Positions 44,477 through 53,761 of a stretch of DNA of 64,000 nucleotides are shown here, piece by piece (the stretch's first letter is position 1; each line of letters begins with the position of its first letter). The notes beneath the pieces are model-generated. The model saw only the letters and a program-made list of their open reading frames with translations, had not been told where the DNA came from and made no database searches. Origin of the DNA: Rhodoferax sp. (GTDB lineage Bacteria; Pseudomonadota; Gammaproteobacteria; Burkholderiales; Burkholderiaceae_C); contig SSFF01000008.1 in assembly GCA_008015235.1 (NCBI GenBank), positions 44,713-108,712 on the forward strand, given 5' to 3'. The position numbers and the translations under genes are program-made.

Positions 44477-45087
44477 TACTTGATCAGCGCCTGGATTGGC
44501 TTGAAATTCGGGTGCTCGGCCCCGCGCAGCCATTCGAACAAAACCATTTCGGTGGTCACCAACTCCACACCTGCCCCAGCAAGACGGTCAAAGGCCGCGT
44601 CGCGGTTGCGGTCTGAACGGCTGCCACAGGCATCCACCACGACCCACACATCCATCTCGTCCTCCAGCAGGTCCAAGGCAGTTTGCAGCAAACACACATG
44701 GGCCTCACAACCGGCCAAAACCACACTGGCGCGTTCTGGGCCCTGGACAGCAGGCTTCTGTAGGTGTTTGGGCAAACTGCGGGCGTTACCCTGCACCGGC
44801 TTTTGCGGTGGCTGCAGCCATTCACCCAGCCCCTCTTCCACGGCGCTGAACATCATCTTGGGAAAGACGCGGGCGTAATCTCCCAGGGCTGTGCGCAACT
44901 CGGCCACCGTCGGCCCCAACTTGGGTGCATTCTGTTCCGTCACGAACACCGGCACCTGCAACATCCGTGCGGCTTGCGCCAATCGTGTGGCATTGGCAAT
45001 CACTTCCTGTGCACCCGCGATGGCAGGCATCAGACGCTCTTGGTAGTCCACCAAAACCAGTTGAGACTCTTCGACTTCCAGCAACAT
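44476..45087 (-). CDS. Isochorismatase/nicotinamidase-family hydrolase
   Basis: LVLVDYQERLMPAI...VVLAGCEAHVCLLQTALDL (catalytic Cys). Confidence 0.87.
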   Translation of the reverse strand: MLLEVEESQLVLVDYQERLMPAIAGAQEVIANATRLAQAARMLQVPVFVTEQNAPKLGPTVAELRTALGDYARVFPKMMFSAVEEGLGEWLQPPQKPVQGNARSLPKHLQKPAVQGPERASVVLAGCEAHVCLLQTALDLLEDEMDVWVVVDACGSRSDRNRDAAFDRLAGAGVELVTTEMVLFEWLRGAEHPNFKPIQALIK

Positions 45088-45207
45088 GCTTTACTCCCAA
45101 TCAGACAAGCCACCAAGCATAGCCAAAAAGCCCAGACTGTAAGCATTGGTAAAAAAATCGGTCTTTTTCATTTGAATTCAATGGCTTATCAACGATTTCT
45201 AAAGTTT

Positions 45208-45244
45208 CACATGACTTGACATAAGTCATGTGTGCCGCTAACCT
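45208..45244 (+). promoter_or_regulatory. Putative promoter with -35 inside a perfect palindrome, upstream of the C40 peptidase gene
   Basis: CACATGACTT-GACAT-AAGTCATGTG (45208-45232); TTGACA (45216-45221), 17 bp, TAACCT (45239-45244); ATG at 45251. Confidence 0.45.
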
Positions 45245-45250
45245 GCACCG

Positions 45251-45796
45251 ATGCGATCAATTTTTGCCCTGCTGGCCCTGAGTTTCTTTGCAATAACAGC
45301 CAGTGCAAATCCCGAAAAAAACCCGGACGAAATGGCCCAGTTTCTGGCCGAACGCGGGTTGCTGCAGCGCATCGGCGATGCCGGCTTGCAGCTGGAAGCA
45401 CGCGCTTCCGAACTGGTGGTGAACGCGATGGGTTTCTTGGGAGTGCCCTACAAGCGCGGTGGCACCAGTGCCGAAACAGGTTTTGACTGCAGCGGCTTCG
45501 TGCGCGCCATCTACGAACAAACCGCAGGGCTCATCTTGCCCCGCAAGGCCGATCAACAAGCTGCGGCGACCGAAAAAATCAATCGCAGCGAGCTCCAACC
45601 GGGCGATCTGGTTTTCTTCAACACCATGCGCCGTGCATTCAGCCATGTCGGCATCTATATCGGTAATGGCAAGTTCATCCATTCACCCAAGCCCGGAGCC
45701 GAGGTGCGGGTCGAGGACATGGGTGTCAGTTACTGGGCCAAGCGCTTTGATGGTGCCCGCCGGGTCGCCGCAGACACACCTCCGAGCAACAACTAA
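45251..45796 (+). CDS. NlpC/P60 (C40) family peptidoglycan hydrolase, secreted
   Basis: Signal peptide; GGTSAETGFDCSGFVRAIYEQT (Cys), FSHVGIYIGNGKFIHSP (His). Confidence 0.92.
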   Translation: MRSIFALLALSFFAITASANPEKNPDEMAQFLAERGLLQRIGDAGLQLEARASELVVNAMGFLGVPYKRGGTSAETGFDCSGFVRAIYEQTAGLILPRKADQQAAATEKINRSELQPGDLVFFNTMRRAFSHVGIYIGNGKFIHSPKPGAEVRVEDMGVSYWAKRFDGARRVAADTPPSNN

Positions 45797-45883
45797 AAAC
45801 CGCCGTTGCCCGCATTCAGATTGCGTAGGTCGCTCACTTAGTCATAGCAAACCCAGGTGACAATGACCCGCTGAAGCCCCAGC

Positions 45884-48121
45884 TCAACGCCGCTTGGCCA
45901 TTTGCACTCCACGCAGCTCGGTAACCTGACCCAAGACTTTGGACAAGCGGCTTGAGTCGGCAATCTCCACGGTGAAGGTCATCCAGGCAATACCCTTGAT
46001 CGACTGGGTCTGCACACCGACGACGTTCATCTTCTCTTTGGAGAACACTTCCGAAATATCGCGCAGCAAGCCTTGGCGGTCCACCGCCTGCACCGAGACA
46101 TCCACGGGGTAAACCGCCGCATGGCGCGCCGATGCTGCCGGCTGCCCCCACTCCACATCCACCAATCGGTCGCCACTGCGCTGCACCATGTTGCGCAGGT
46201 TCGGACAATCGGCCCGGTGCACGCTGACCCCCCGCCCCCGGGTGACAAAGCCGCTGATCACATCGGGCGGCGCAGGCTTGCAGCACTTGGCCAGCTGGGT
46301 CATCAGCGAATCCACGCCCACCACCAGCACCCCACCCTTGCCGCTGCTGCTCGGTGCGCGCGATTTCTTGAGTGCAAAGCCTTCGTCCCCCGTGGGCTGG
46401 GCCTCCACCGGGCGCAGCACCGTTTCGATGTTGCGCAGCGAGTATTCGTCCTTGCCCACCACTTCAAACAAGGCATTGGCATCGTTGAAGCCCAGCTGCG
46501 CAGCGAGGTCGTCCAGTTTGATCGCTGTCTTGCCCTCGCGCTGCAGCAGCTTTTCCACCGCCTCACGGCCCTTGCCAATGGTCTCCTCCATGGCCAGTGC
46601 ATTGAACCAGGCCCGAACCTTGGCCCGCGCCCGGTGGCTGGCCAAGTAACCCAGTTCTGGGTTGAGCCAGTCGCGCGAGGGGCCACCTTCCTTGGCGGCC
46701 ATGATCTCCACCGTCTGCCCGCTTTGCAGCGGTGTCTGCAGCGGCACCATGGCGCCATCAACGCGTGCGCCACGGCAACGGTGGCCCAAGCTGGTGTGCA
46801 CGCTGTAGGCGAAGTCCACTGCTGTGGCACCCTGCGGCAGTTCAACGATGGCAGCCTCAGGGGTCAGCACATAGATGCGGTCATCCAGTGCCACATCGCC
46901 AGGTCGGTTTTCCTGCGTGCTGGACAGGTCACGCTCCCAGGCCAGCAACTGGCGCAATACGGCGATCTTGGCGTCGTAAGCGCCCGTGGCACTGACTCCG
47001 GCATAGCCTTTGGCGCCCGCCTCCTTGTAAGCCCAGTGGGCCGCCACGCCGTGTTCGGCGTAGTCGTGCATGTCCTGGGTGCGCAATTGCACTTCGATGG
47101 GCCGCCCCTGGGCATCGCGCACCACGGTGTGCAGGCTCTGGTAGCCATTGGCCTTGGGTTTGGCGATGTAGTCGTCGAATTCGCTGGTGATCGGCGTGTA
47201 GAGCGCATGCACGTAGCTCAAGGCCGCATAGCAGTCGGGTACGCTGGGGACCACAATGCGCAGTGCCCGCACGTCAAACACCTTCTCAAACGCCAGAGAC
47301 TTGCCGCGCATCTTCTTGACGATGCTGTAAATGTGCTTCGGTCTGCCCTGCACTTTGGCGCGGATGCCGTGCTGCTCCAGTTCGCGGGCAATCTCGGCAC
47401 GTAGCGCTTCCACACTGGCTTCGCGCTCTACCCGCTTTTCTTCGAGCAGGCGGGCAACCTCCTTGTAGGTCTGGGGCTCGAGGAAACGGAACGATAGGTC
47501 TTCCATTTCCCACTTGATCTCCCAGATGCCCAGGCGATTGGCCAGCGGTGCAAACACCTGCAAGGACTCCTGCGCCAAGCCAGTCGGCACCGGCTGCTTG
47601 CTGGCCGCGTAGTAGCGCAGGGTTTGCATGCGCGAAGCCAGGCGCAGCATCACCACACGCAAATCGCGCGAAAACGCCAGCAGCATCTTGCGCACACTCT
47701 CAGTCTGCGTCGCCGCTGTCTGGGCCAAGGGCGCATTGGTGCGCGAAGCAGCATTTTGGGCCACGCGCGCCATGCGCTGCAGGCGCACCAGCTTGGTGGT
47801 TTGCAAGGCCAGGTCGGCAAAGCTGTCGCCAAAGGCCTTGGCAATGACCTCATGCGGTTTGTTCAGATGGTCGCAGGCATACACCAGGTAGCAGGCCGCT
47901 TGCATGGCCTGTGAGCCGCCGATCTGGCGCAGGATGGCCGCCACGGCATCGGCGTGGGCCAAGATGTTTTCACCGGTATCGAGCGACTCGGTTGCAATCA
48001 GCGGTTCGGCAAAGGCACGGGCCCGCTCCAAGGCCCCGCTTTGACCCGGCAAACTGTCGGCCGTGGCCGTGATGACCGCCGCAGGACGCTCCAGCGAGGG
48101 TTCGGAATACAGACTCTTCAT
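45884..48121 (-). CDS. relA: (p)ppGpp synthetase (RelA/SpoT family)
   Basis: Degenerate HD region, synthetase motif VRALRIVVPSVPDCYAALSYVHALYTPI, TGS domain and C-terminal ACT domain. Confidence 0.92.
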   Translation of the reverse strand: MKSLYSEPSLERPAAVITATADSLPGQSGALERARAFAEPLIATESLDTGENILAHADAVAAILRQIGGSQAMQAACYLVYACDHLNKPHEVIAKAFGDSFADLALQTTKLVRLQRMARVAQNAASRTNAPLAQTAATQTESVRKMLLAFSRDLRVVMLRLASRMQTLRYYAASKQPVPTGLAQESLQVFAPLANRLGIWEIKWEMEDLSFRFLEPQTYKEVARLLEEKRVEREASVEALRAEIARELEQHGIRAKVQGRPKHIYSIVKKMRGKSLAFEKVFDVRALRIVVPSVPDCYAALSYVHALYTPITSEFDDYIAKPKANGYQSLHTVVRDAQGRPIEVQLRTQDMHDYAEHGVAAHWAYKEAGAKGYAGVSATGAYDAKIAVLRQLLAWERDLSSTQENRPGDVALDDRIYVLTPEAAIVELPQGATAVDFAYSVHTSLGHRCRGARVDGAMVPLQTPLQSGQTVEIMAAKEGGPSRDWLNPELGYLASHRARAKVRAWFNALAMEETIGKGREAVEKLLQREGKTAIKLDDLAAQLGFNDANALFEVVGKDEYSLRNIETVLRPVEAQPTGDEGFALKKSRAPSSSGKGGVLVVGVDSLMTQLAKCCKPAPPDVISGFVTRGRGVSVHRADCPNLRNMVQRSGDRLVDVEWGQPAASARHAAVYPVDVSVQAVDRQGLLRDISEVFSKEKMNVVGVQTQSIKGIAWMTFTVEIADSSRLSKVLGQVTELRGVQMAKRR

Positions 48122-48136
48122 ACCAGCAAAGGCTCC

Positions 48137-49045
48137 TCAAGCGTTGGCTTCGCCCTGGAGCAAAAATTGGGTGACCACTGCCACCTGGTCGGGGGCAATG
48201 AGGGTGGGCGCATGGCCCACACCGGAAAACTCGACCAGCCGGGCATGGGGCCCGCGCTGCGCCATGGCCTGTGCTGTCGCAGGCGACAACAAATCGGACT
48301 CGGCGCCACGCAGCAACAGGATATCGGCGGTGATGGCATCGTACATCTGCCACAGCAGGGCCTCACCTTGCACACTGGCTTCCTGCGTCACCTGGGCAAA
48401 CGGCACTGCAATGGCGGGGTCGTAGTGCAGTTGCAGGCGTGCACTGCCGTCGTCTGCGGGCTTGACCATGGGCCGTGACAAGGCCAACCACTGCGCCGGA
48501 GTGTGCGGACCGAAGCTGGTGGACACCTGCCACATGGCATCGGCGGCCTGCTGCAGGGAGTCGAAATACACCACCCGACCGAGGTACTGACCGATGCGCT
48601 GGATCGCCTCCCACTGGATAGTGGGACCGACATCGTTGAGCACCAGGCGGTGCACCTTCAGACCCATGGCCGCGCCATGCGCAGCCACCGCCATGCCGAT
48701 GAGCCCGCCCATGCTGGTACCCACCCAATCAATTTCCTTCAAACCCAATTGCTGGACCAGCGCCAGCATATCGGTGGCATAGGTCGGAATCTGGTAGCCC
48801 ATCGGGTCGCTCAGAAAATCACTGCGGCCGCGCCCCACCACATCCGGGCACAGCACACGCAGTTGTCCGTCGCTGGCAGCCAACAGCGTCTGGGCCAGCA
48901 CGTCGAAGTCACGCCCCTGGCGCGAGAGTCCATGTACACAGACCACGGTGCGTGGCGCATCCGTAGCGCCCCAACTCCAGTACGCCATACGATGCCCGCC
49001 TTGGCTGTCAGGGCACTGTACGTAATTCAGCGTAGGTTCAGACAT
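48137..49045 (-). CDS. Alpha/beta hydrolase
   Basis: VCVHGLSRQGRDFD, DWVGTSMGGLIGMA nucleophile elbow, GVGHAPTL. Confidence 0.88.
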   Translation of the reverse strand: MSEPTLNYVQCPDSQGGHRMAYWSWGATDAPRTVVCVHGLSRQGRDFDVLAQTLLAASDGQLRVLCPDVVGRGRSDFLSDPMGYQIPTYATDMLALVQQLGLKEIDWVGTSMGGLIGMAVAAHGAAMGLKVHRLVLNDVGPTIQWEAIQRIGQYLGRVVYFDSLQQAADAMWQVSTSFGPHTPAQWLALSRPMVKPADDGSARLQLHYDPAIAVPFAQVTQEASVQGEALLWQMYDAITADILLLRGAESDLLSPATAQAMAQRGPHARLVEFSGVGHAPTLIAPDQVAVVTQFLLQGEANA

Positions 49046-49116
49046 GGTGCAATGGGGCGTTTGATAATGCCCGCATCCTACTGGAATCAACCCCTTTATT
49101 TCAAAAGAGAGACACC

Positions 49117-49887
49117 ATGCTTCAAGGAAAAACTGCACTTGTCACCGGCTCCACCAGCGGCATCGGCCTAGGGATTGCGCACGCTCTGGCGGCCCAGGGT
49201 GCAAACATCGTGCTCAACGGTTTTGGTGACGCCGAAGGCCCCAAGGCTGCCATTGCAGCGCACGGTGTACAAGTGCGCTACCACGGCGCCGACATGAGCA
49301 AGCCGGCCGATATTGAAGCCATGATGGCCTACGCCGCCCAGGAATTCGGCCGCGTCGACATTCTGGTCAACAACGCCGGTATCCAGCATGTGGCCCGCAT
49401 CGAGAATTTCCCGGCCGAACGCTGGGATTCGATCATTGCCATCAACCTCAGCAGCGCTTTCCACGCCACACGTTTGGCGCTACCGGCCATGCTGGCGCAG
49501 AACTGGGGCCGTATCATCAACGTGGCCAGCATCCACGGCCTGGTCGCCTCGGCCGAAAAATCGGCCTACGTCGCAGCCAAGCACGGTGTGGTGGGCTTGA
49601 CCAAGGTGACTGCCCTGGAGAACGCCACCACTGGCGTGACTTGCAACGCCATCTGCCCCGGCTGGGTGCTCACGCCCCTGGTGCAAAAGCAGGTGGATGC
49701 CAAGGCACAGGCACTGGGCATCAGCAACGAAGAAGCCACCAAGAAACTGCTGGGTGAGAAAGAGCCGTCGATGCAGTTCACCACCCCCGAAGAATTGGGC
49801 GCCCTGGCCGTGTTCTTCTGTTCGCCCGCTGGCAACAACGTGCGTGGCGTGGCCTGGAACATGGATGGGGGCTGGACCGCACAATGA
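49117..49887 (+). CDS. 3-hydroxybutyrate dehydrogenase (SDR family)
   Basis: ALVTGSTSGIGLGIAHALA, NNAGIQHVARIENFP, YVAAKHGVVGLTKV, CNAICPGWVLTPLV. Confidence 0.88.
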   Translation: MLQGKTALVTGSTSGIGLGIAHALAAQGANIVLNGFGDAEGPKAAIAAHGVQVRYHGADMSKPADIEAMMAYAAQEFGRVDILVNNAGIQHVARIENFPAERWDSIIAINLSSAFHATRLALPAMLAQNWGRIINVASIHGLVASAEKSAYVAAKHGVVGLTKVTALENATTGVTCNAICPGWVLTPLVQKQVDAKAQALGISNEEATKKLLGEKEPSMQFTTPEELGALAVFFCSPAGNNVRGVAWNMDGGWTAQ

Positions 49888-49971
49888 GGGCTACGCCCAT
49901 TTACCCTGCTTTCCGCCCTCTGCCCGCACAAAATATAAACAGTACGCTACTAATTCTGTAGCAAATTGTAA

Positions 49972-52464
49972 CTACTGCGACTGCTTGAAAGCCATGACAG
50001 CCTGATTGCGCAGGGTACGCAGCAGGGAAAGCTCTTTCTCATCCAATGTCAGGCTGTCGCGCTGGATCTTGTCGGCGTAGATCAGGCCAAACGGCGCGCC
50101 CTTGATCTGCAATGGCAACAGCAAAAAAGCCGGAGCATTCAGGCCAGTGCGGTACCAACTAGGCAAGCGCTGTTCAATGCGTGATTCACTGGCATCGCTG
50201 ATCATGGTGTCCGCACCCTTGTTGCAGACGATGGCGAACAGGTCGGGCGTCGTGGCCTTGAGATGGGTACGGAAGGTCTTCACATGCGCATCGACACCGG
50301 TGCCAAGGCCAAACCGGCCGATCATCATTTCGGTCTTGGCATCGCGCATGCAAAAGATGATGCGATCCAGCTCCATGGCACGGAACATGGTCTCCAGGAT
50401 CATGCGCAGCACATCCGTGAGCTTGAAGTCCTCCACCATGGCATTGGTAATGTCCTGGATGCCGGCAGCCAGGGTGTCCCCCATGGGCACACGCACCGTC
50501 ACGGCCCCCGTGGCCGCACCATGGCTCTCCACTACGTCCAGTGGCGCAGCAGCCGTGTGCGTAGCCTGCAATTCCAATCCAGCCAGGGCGCCATGCGTGG
50601 GCGGCCCATTGTGCCCATGGGCCTGGACATGCGCCTCCTCGGAAGGGGCCTTGAGCAATTTCGCAGCGGCAGACTGTGGCGCCACCTTGATTTCCATGGC
50701 CACCGCCAGTTCGACCAACTTCTTGCGCGCCTTGACCGTGGCGACCTGCACGTCCTTGGACGACAAGCCCATGGCACGCACGTACTTGGCCGTGGTCTGC
50801 TCGACCATGCGGTCCACGTCCTTCGGGTCGGTGTGCAACAGCACATCGGCGATGTCATTGGCTGCCAAGGCGACCCAGCGCAGACGTTCTGCAGGGTCCT
50901 GGGGAGTGGTCTGCGGCGGCGTCCCCTGGGGTTTGCTCATGCAGCGCACCATGGGTGCTGGCAGCCCCCAGGCCTTGGCAATGCCTTGGCCCAGCTCTTC
51001 AAAACTCATGCCCAGCACACTCAGTGCTGCAGCATGCTCGGTCATCGGCTCGCGGGTGTTCTGCACCAAGGTGCGCACGGCCCGCGCCTCTTCCGGAAAG
51101 TAGTACTGCACCAGCAGCCGTCCAAGGTTCTGGAACATCGCACCAATGAAGGTTTCCTCACTCTCCTTCACCGAAGGGCAGAGCTCGGCACCAATGGAGC
51201 CAGCCATGAGCGAGCGCAGGAACTCTTCCTTGAGCTGCGCCGCATGGGCCTTGTCGGCCATGTGCTCCAGCAGCACCAGGCTCAAGGCCATGTTGCGGAT
51301 GCCGTTGAAACCCACGAGGGAAACGGCCCGCGACACCGTGCTGATGCTGCCGCCCCTGGCGAAATGGGCGCTGTTGACCAGACGCAAGAGCTTGTTTGTC
51401 AGCGCCACGTCCTTCAGGATTTCGTTGGTGACCGAATTGATGCTCTCCTTGTCGGAGTTCGCCATGCTCTGGATGCGCACGATCGACTCCGAAAGCGCCG
51501 GGAAGTCACTCTTGTGGCGCATGCGCCGCAGCAGGAAGTCCAGCGTGCCGCGGTTGGTGGCATTTCCCGCCATCGACTCAGCCTTGGGCACATCGGTACC
51601 GGACTTGGACCAGGACTCCAGTTCCGCCATGAACGCCCTGGCAGTCGGAAAGCGCTGACGCGGGTCCTTGGCAAGGGCCCGGGTCACGATCGAACGCAGC
51701 CGCTCGTCCACGTCCACCGGCGCATCGGCCGGAAACATCAGCTGTTCGTGCAATACCCGGTAGATGGCACGGTACGGGTCCTTCTCGGCAATCATGGGGC
51801 GGCCCAGCAACATCTCGGCCAGGACCATGCCCACCGCGAAAATGTCCATGGAGGGCGCAGGCGATGCCCCCCCGGCCGCTTCCGGCGACAAATACCCGGG
51901 GGTGCCACCGCTGGGCGTATCGGGTTCGGTACTGCGCGCATCCTTGATACGCGCAGCAATGCCGAAGTCCATGACCCGGGCGCGACCCGCCTTGTCTACC
52001 AGGATGTTGGAAGGTTTCAGGTCCCGGTGCACCACGCCGGCCGTGTGGGCGGCCGCCAAGGCGTCGAGAACATCCAGCACCAAGGCCACTGCAGCCGGCC
52101 CTGGCATGGCCCCGCGCTCCTGCAGCAGGGCTGCCAGCGTTTGGCCATCGACATACTCAAAGACCAGATAGGGCTGCCGTTCCTGGATGTCGGCCTCATA
52201 GACCGGAACAATGTTGGGATGGGTGACACGCCCGGCGCTGCGCGCTTCCTGCAGCCAATGGGCCACCGCCGTTTCGTCCGAGCTTTCACCCAGGCGCATG
52301 ACCTTGATGGCCACTTCGCGTTCAAGGCGGGGATCAAACCCCAGGTACACGATGGACTGCGCACCTTGCCCCAGGCGCTTACGCAACTCAAACCGTCCCA
52401 ACATCGAAGCACGCGCCCCGTTGGGATTGGGACGACTATTGGAGAACTGCGGTGCCTCGGCCAT
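49972..52464 (-). CDS. Serine/threonine protein kinase - HDOD - GAF-like multidomain signalling protein (830 aa)
   Basis: Kinase: LGQGAQSIVYLGFDP, VAIKVM, VVHRDLKPSNILVD, MDFGIA. HDOD: FPALSESIVRIQSMANS...VALTNKLLRLVNSAHFA...RAVSLVGFNGIRNMALS. C-terminal GAF-like block ending FLLLPLQIKGAPFGLIYADK. Confidence 0.87.
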   Translation of the reverse strand: MAEAPQFSNSRPNPNGARASMLGRFELRKRLGQGAQSIVYLGFDPRLEREVAIKVMRLGESSDETAVAHWLQEARSAGRVTHPNIVPVYEADIQERQPYLVFEYVDGQTLAALLQERGAMPGPAAVALVLDVLDALAAAHTAGVVHRDLKPSNILVDKAGRARVMDFGIAARIKDARSTEPDTPSGGTPGYLSPEAAGGASPAPSMDIFAVGMVLAEMLLGRPMIAEKDPYRAIYRVLHEQLMFPADAPVDVDERLRSIVTRALAKDPRQRFPTARAFMAELESWSKSGTDVPKAESMAGNATNRGTLDFLLRRMRHKSDFPALSESIVRIQSMANSDKESINSVTNEILKDVALTNKLLRLVNSAHFARGGSISTVSRAVSLVGFNGIRNMALSLVLLEHMADKAHAAQLKEEFLRSLMAGSIGAELCPSVKESEETFIGAMFQNLGRLLVQYYFPEEARAVRTLVQNTREPMTEHAAALSVLGMSFEELGQGIAKAWGLPAPMVRCMSKPQGTPPQTTPQDPAERLRWVALAANDIADVLLHTDPKDVDRMVEQTTAKYVRAMGLSSKDVQVATVKARKKLVELAVAMEIKVAPQSAAAKLLKAPSEEAHVQAHGHNGPPTHGALAGLELQATHTAAAPLDVVESHGAATGAVTVRVPMGDTLAAGIQDITNAMVEDFKLTDVLRMILETMFRAMELDRIIFCMRDAKTEMMIGRFGLGTGVDAHVKTFRTHLKATTPDLFAIVCNKGADTMISDASESRIEQRLPSWYRTGLNAPAFLLLPLQIKGAPFGLIYADKIQRDSLTLDEKELSLLRTLRNQAVMAFKQSQ

Positions 52465-52552
52465 GGATCAGCGTCATAAAAGATATACCGGGATCTTAGT
52501 ATGACACTTCGCATCCATACCGGAGCGTGAATTGCAGGAAATCAGCCGGGTT

Positions 52553-52858
52553 TCAGGGCGGGCGCTGCGCGTTGGCGTTGCGCTGCTGGCGCAATTGCTC
52601 GCGCAAGGCCATGCGCTCTTCCGGGCTGAGTTGGTGTGACCGTCGCTCGGCGGCCTGCTCCCGCTCCTCGCGCGGGGGCGGAGCTTGGTGGCGAATCAGG
52701 TCACGCAACTCTTCGCGTTGTCCCCGTGGTTCATGCTCTGCCGAACGACCTGGCTCGCTGCCACCTCGGGGCGAACGACCATGCCCACCACCCTGCTGCG
52801 CCCATGCGCTGGTGCCGGTCAATGCAATAGCAAGCAGCAGAAATGTGAGAGTTTTCAT
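52553..52858 (-). CDS. Small secreted Gln/Arg/Glu-rich protein, uncharacterised
   Basis: Starts MKTLTFLLLAIALTGTSAWAQ (signal peptide), then RREQ-rich sequence with LSPEERMALREQLRQQR. Confidence 0.65.
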   Translation of the reverse strand: MKTLTFLLLAIALTGTSAWAQQGGGHGRSPRGGSEPGRSAEHEPRGQREELRDLIRHQAPPPREEREQAAERRSHQLSPEERMALREQLRQQRNANAQRPP

Positions 52859-53008
52859 GGAATAACAGCCTAGTCCGAAGCGTACACAGAGTGTGGGAGC
52901 TGGGGCGCATAATGAAAGTCCGCTTTTGTAACAGCTTGCAAAGCCTCCTTCGGACAAGCAGGATTCACCCAACGCATTGGCATACTCTCCCGTCAAAGGT
53001 TCGTCCCC

Positions 53009-53746
53009 ATGCAAACGCCCAGCAAACGCCCCAGCCGCATTCTCGTCGTCGACGATGACACCCGAATCCGTGAATTGCTCAAACGTTTTCTGGAACAGGA
53101 GGGCTTCGAAGTCCTGACAGCCGAAGACGGCCGCGCCCTTAACAGGGTTATGCAGCGAGAAACCGTCGACCTGCTGGTGCTCGATGTCATGATGCCCGGA
53201 GAAGACGGCTTGTCCATCTGCCGTCGCCTTCGCGCCGCGAATGAGCAGGTGCCGATCATCATGCTCACTGCCAAGGGGGAAGACGTGGACCGCATCGTAG
53301 GCCTGGAGATCGGTGCCGACGATTACATGGGCAAGCCATTCAATCCGCGCGAGTTGCTCGCACGAATCCATGCGGTGCTGCGCCGTCGCCCGGCCAGTGA
53401 AGTGCCTGGAGCACCTTCCAGCGAACCCGAAAACGTGCGTTTCGGTCCCTTCACCCTGGATCTGGCCGCACGCACCCTCCACAAGGATGAGCAGGCCCTG
53501 AGCCTGACCACGGGTGAATTTGCCATGCTCAAGACCCTGGTGCGTCACCCGCGGATTGCCCTTTCTCGCGAAAAACTGGCCCAGTTGTCGCGCGGGCGCG
53601 GATTCGAGCCGTTCGACCGCAGCCTGGATGTGCAGATTTCACGCCTGCGCAAGATGATCGAAGAGGATCCGGGCAATCCGCGCTACATACAGACCGTCTG
53701 GGGCGTGGGCTATGTTTTCGTACCCGATGGCGGCACGGCCGGCTGA
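53009..53746 (+). CDS. OmpR-family response regulator
   Basis: ILVVDDDTRIRELLKRFL, LLVLDVMMPGEDGL, winged-helix C-terminus IQTVWGVGYVFVPDG. Confidence 0.93.
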   Translation: MQTPSKRPSRILVVDDDTRIRELLKRFLEQEGFEVLTAEDGRALNRVMQRETVDLLVLDVMMPGEDGLSICRRLRAANEQVPIIMLTAKGEDVDRIVGLEIGADDYMGKPFNPRELLARIHAVLRRRPASEVPGAPSSEPENVRFGPFTLDLAARTLHKDEQALSLTTGEFAMLKTLVRHPRIALSREKLAQLSRGRGFEPFDRSLDVQISRLRKMIEEDPGNPRYIQTVWGVGYVFVPDGGTAG

Positions 53747-53761
53747 GGCCCCACATACCCC

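Noticed and set aside
46073-47404. 443-aa ORF antisense to relA
   Set aside because: Shadow ORF; no motif, sense strand is clear RelA/SpoT.
50263-52479. 738-aa ORF antisense to the kinase-HDOD-GAF gene
   Set aside because: Same shadow-ORF pattern; the sense strand encodes clear kinase motifs.
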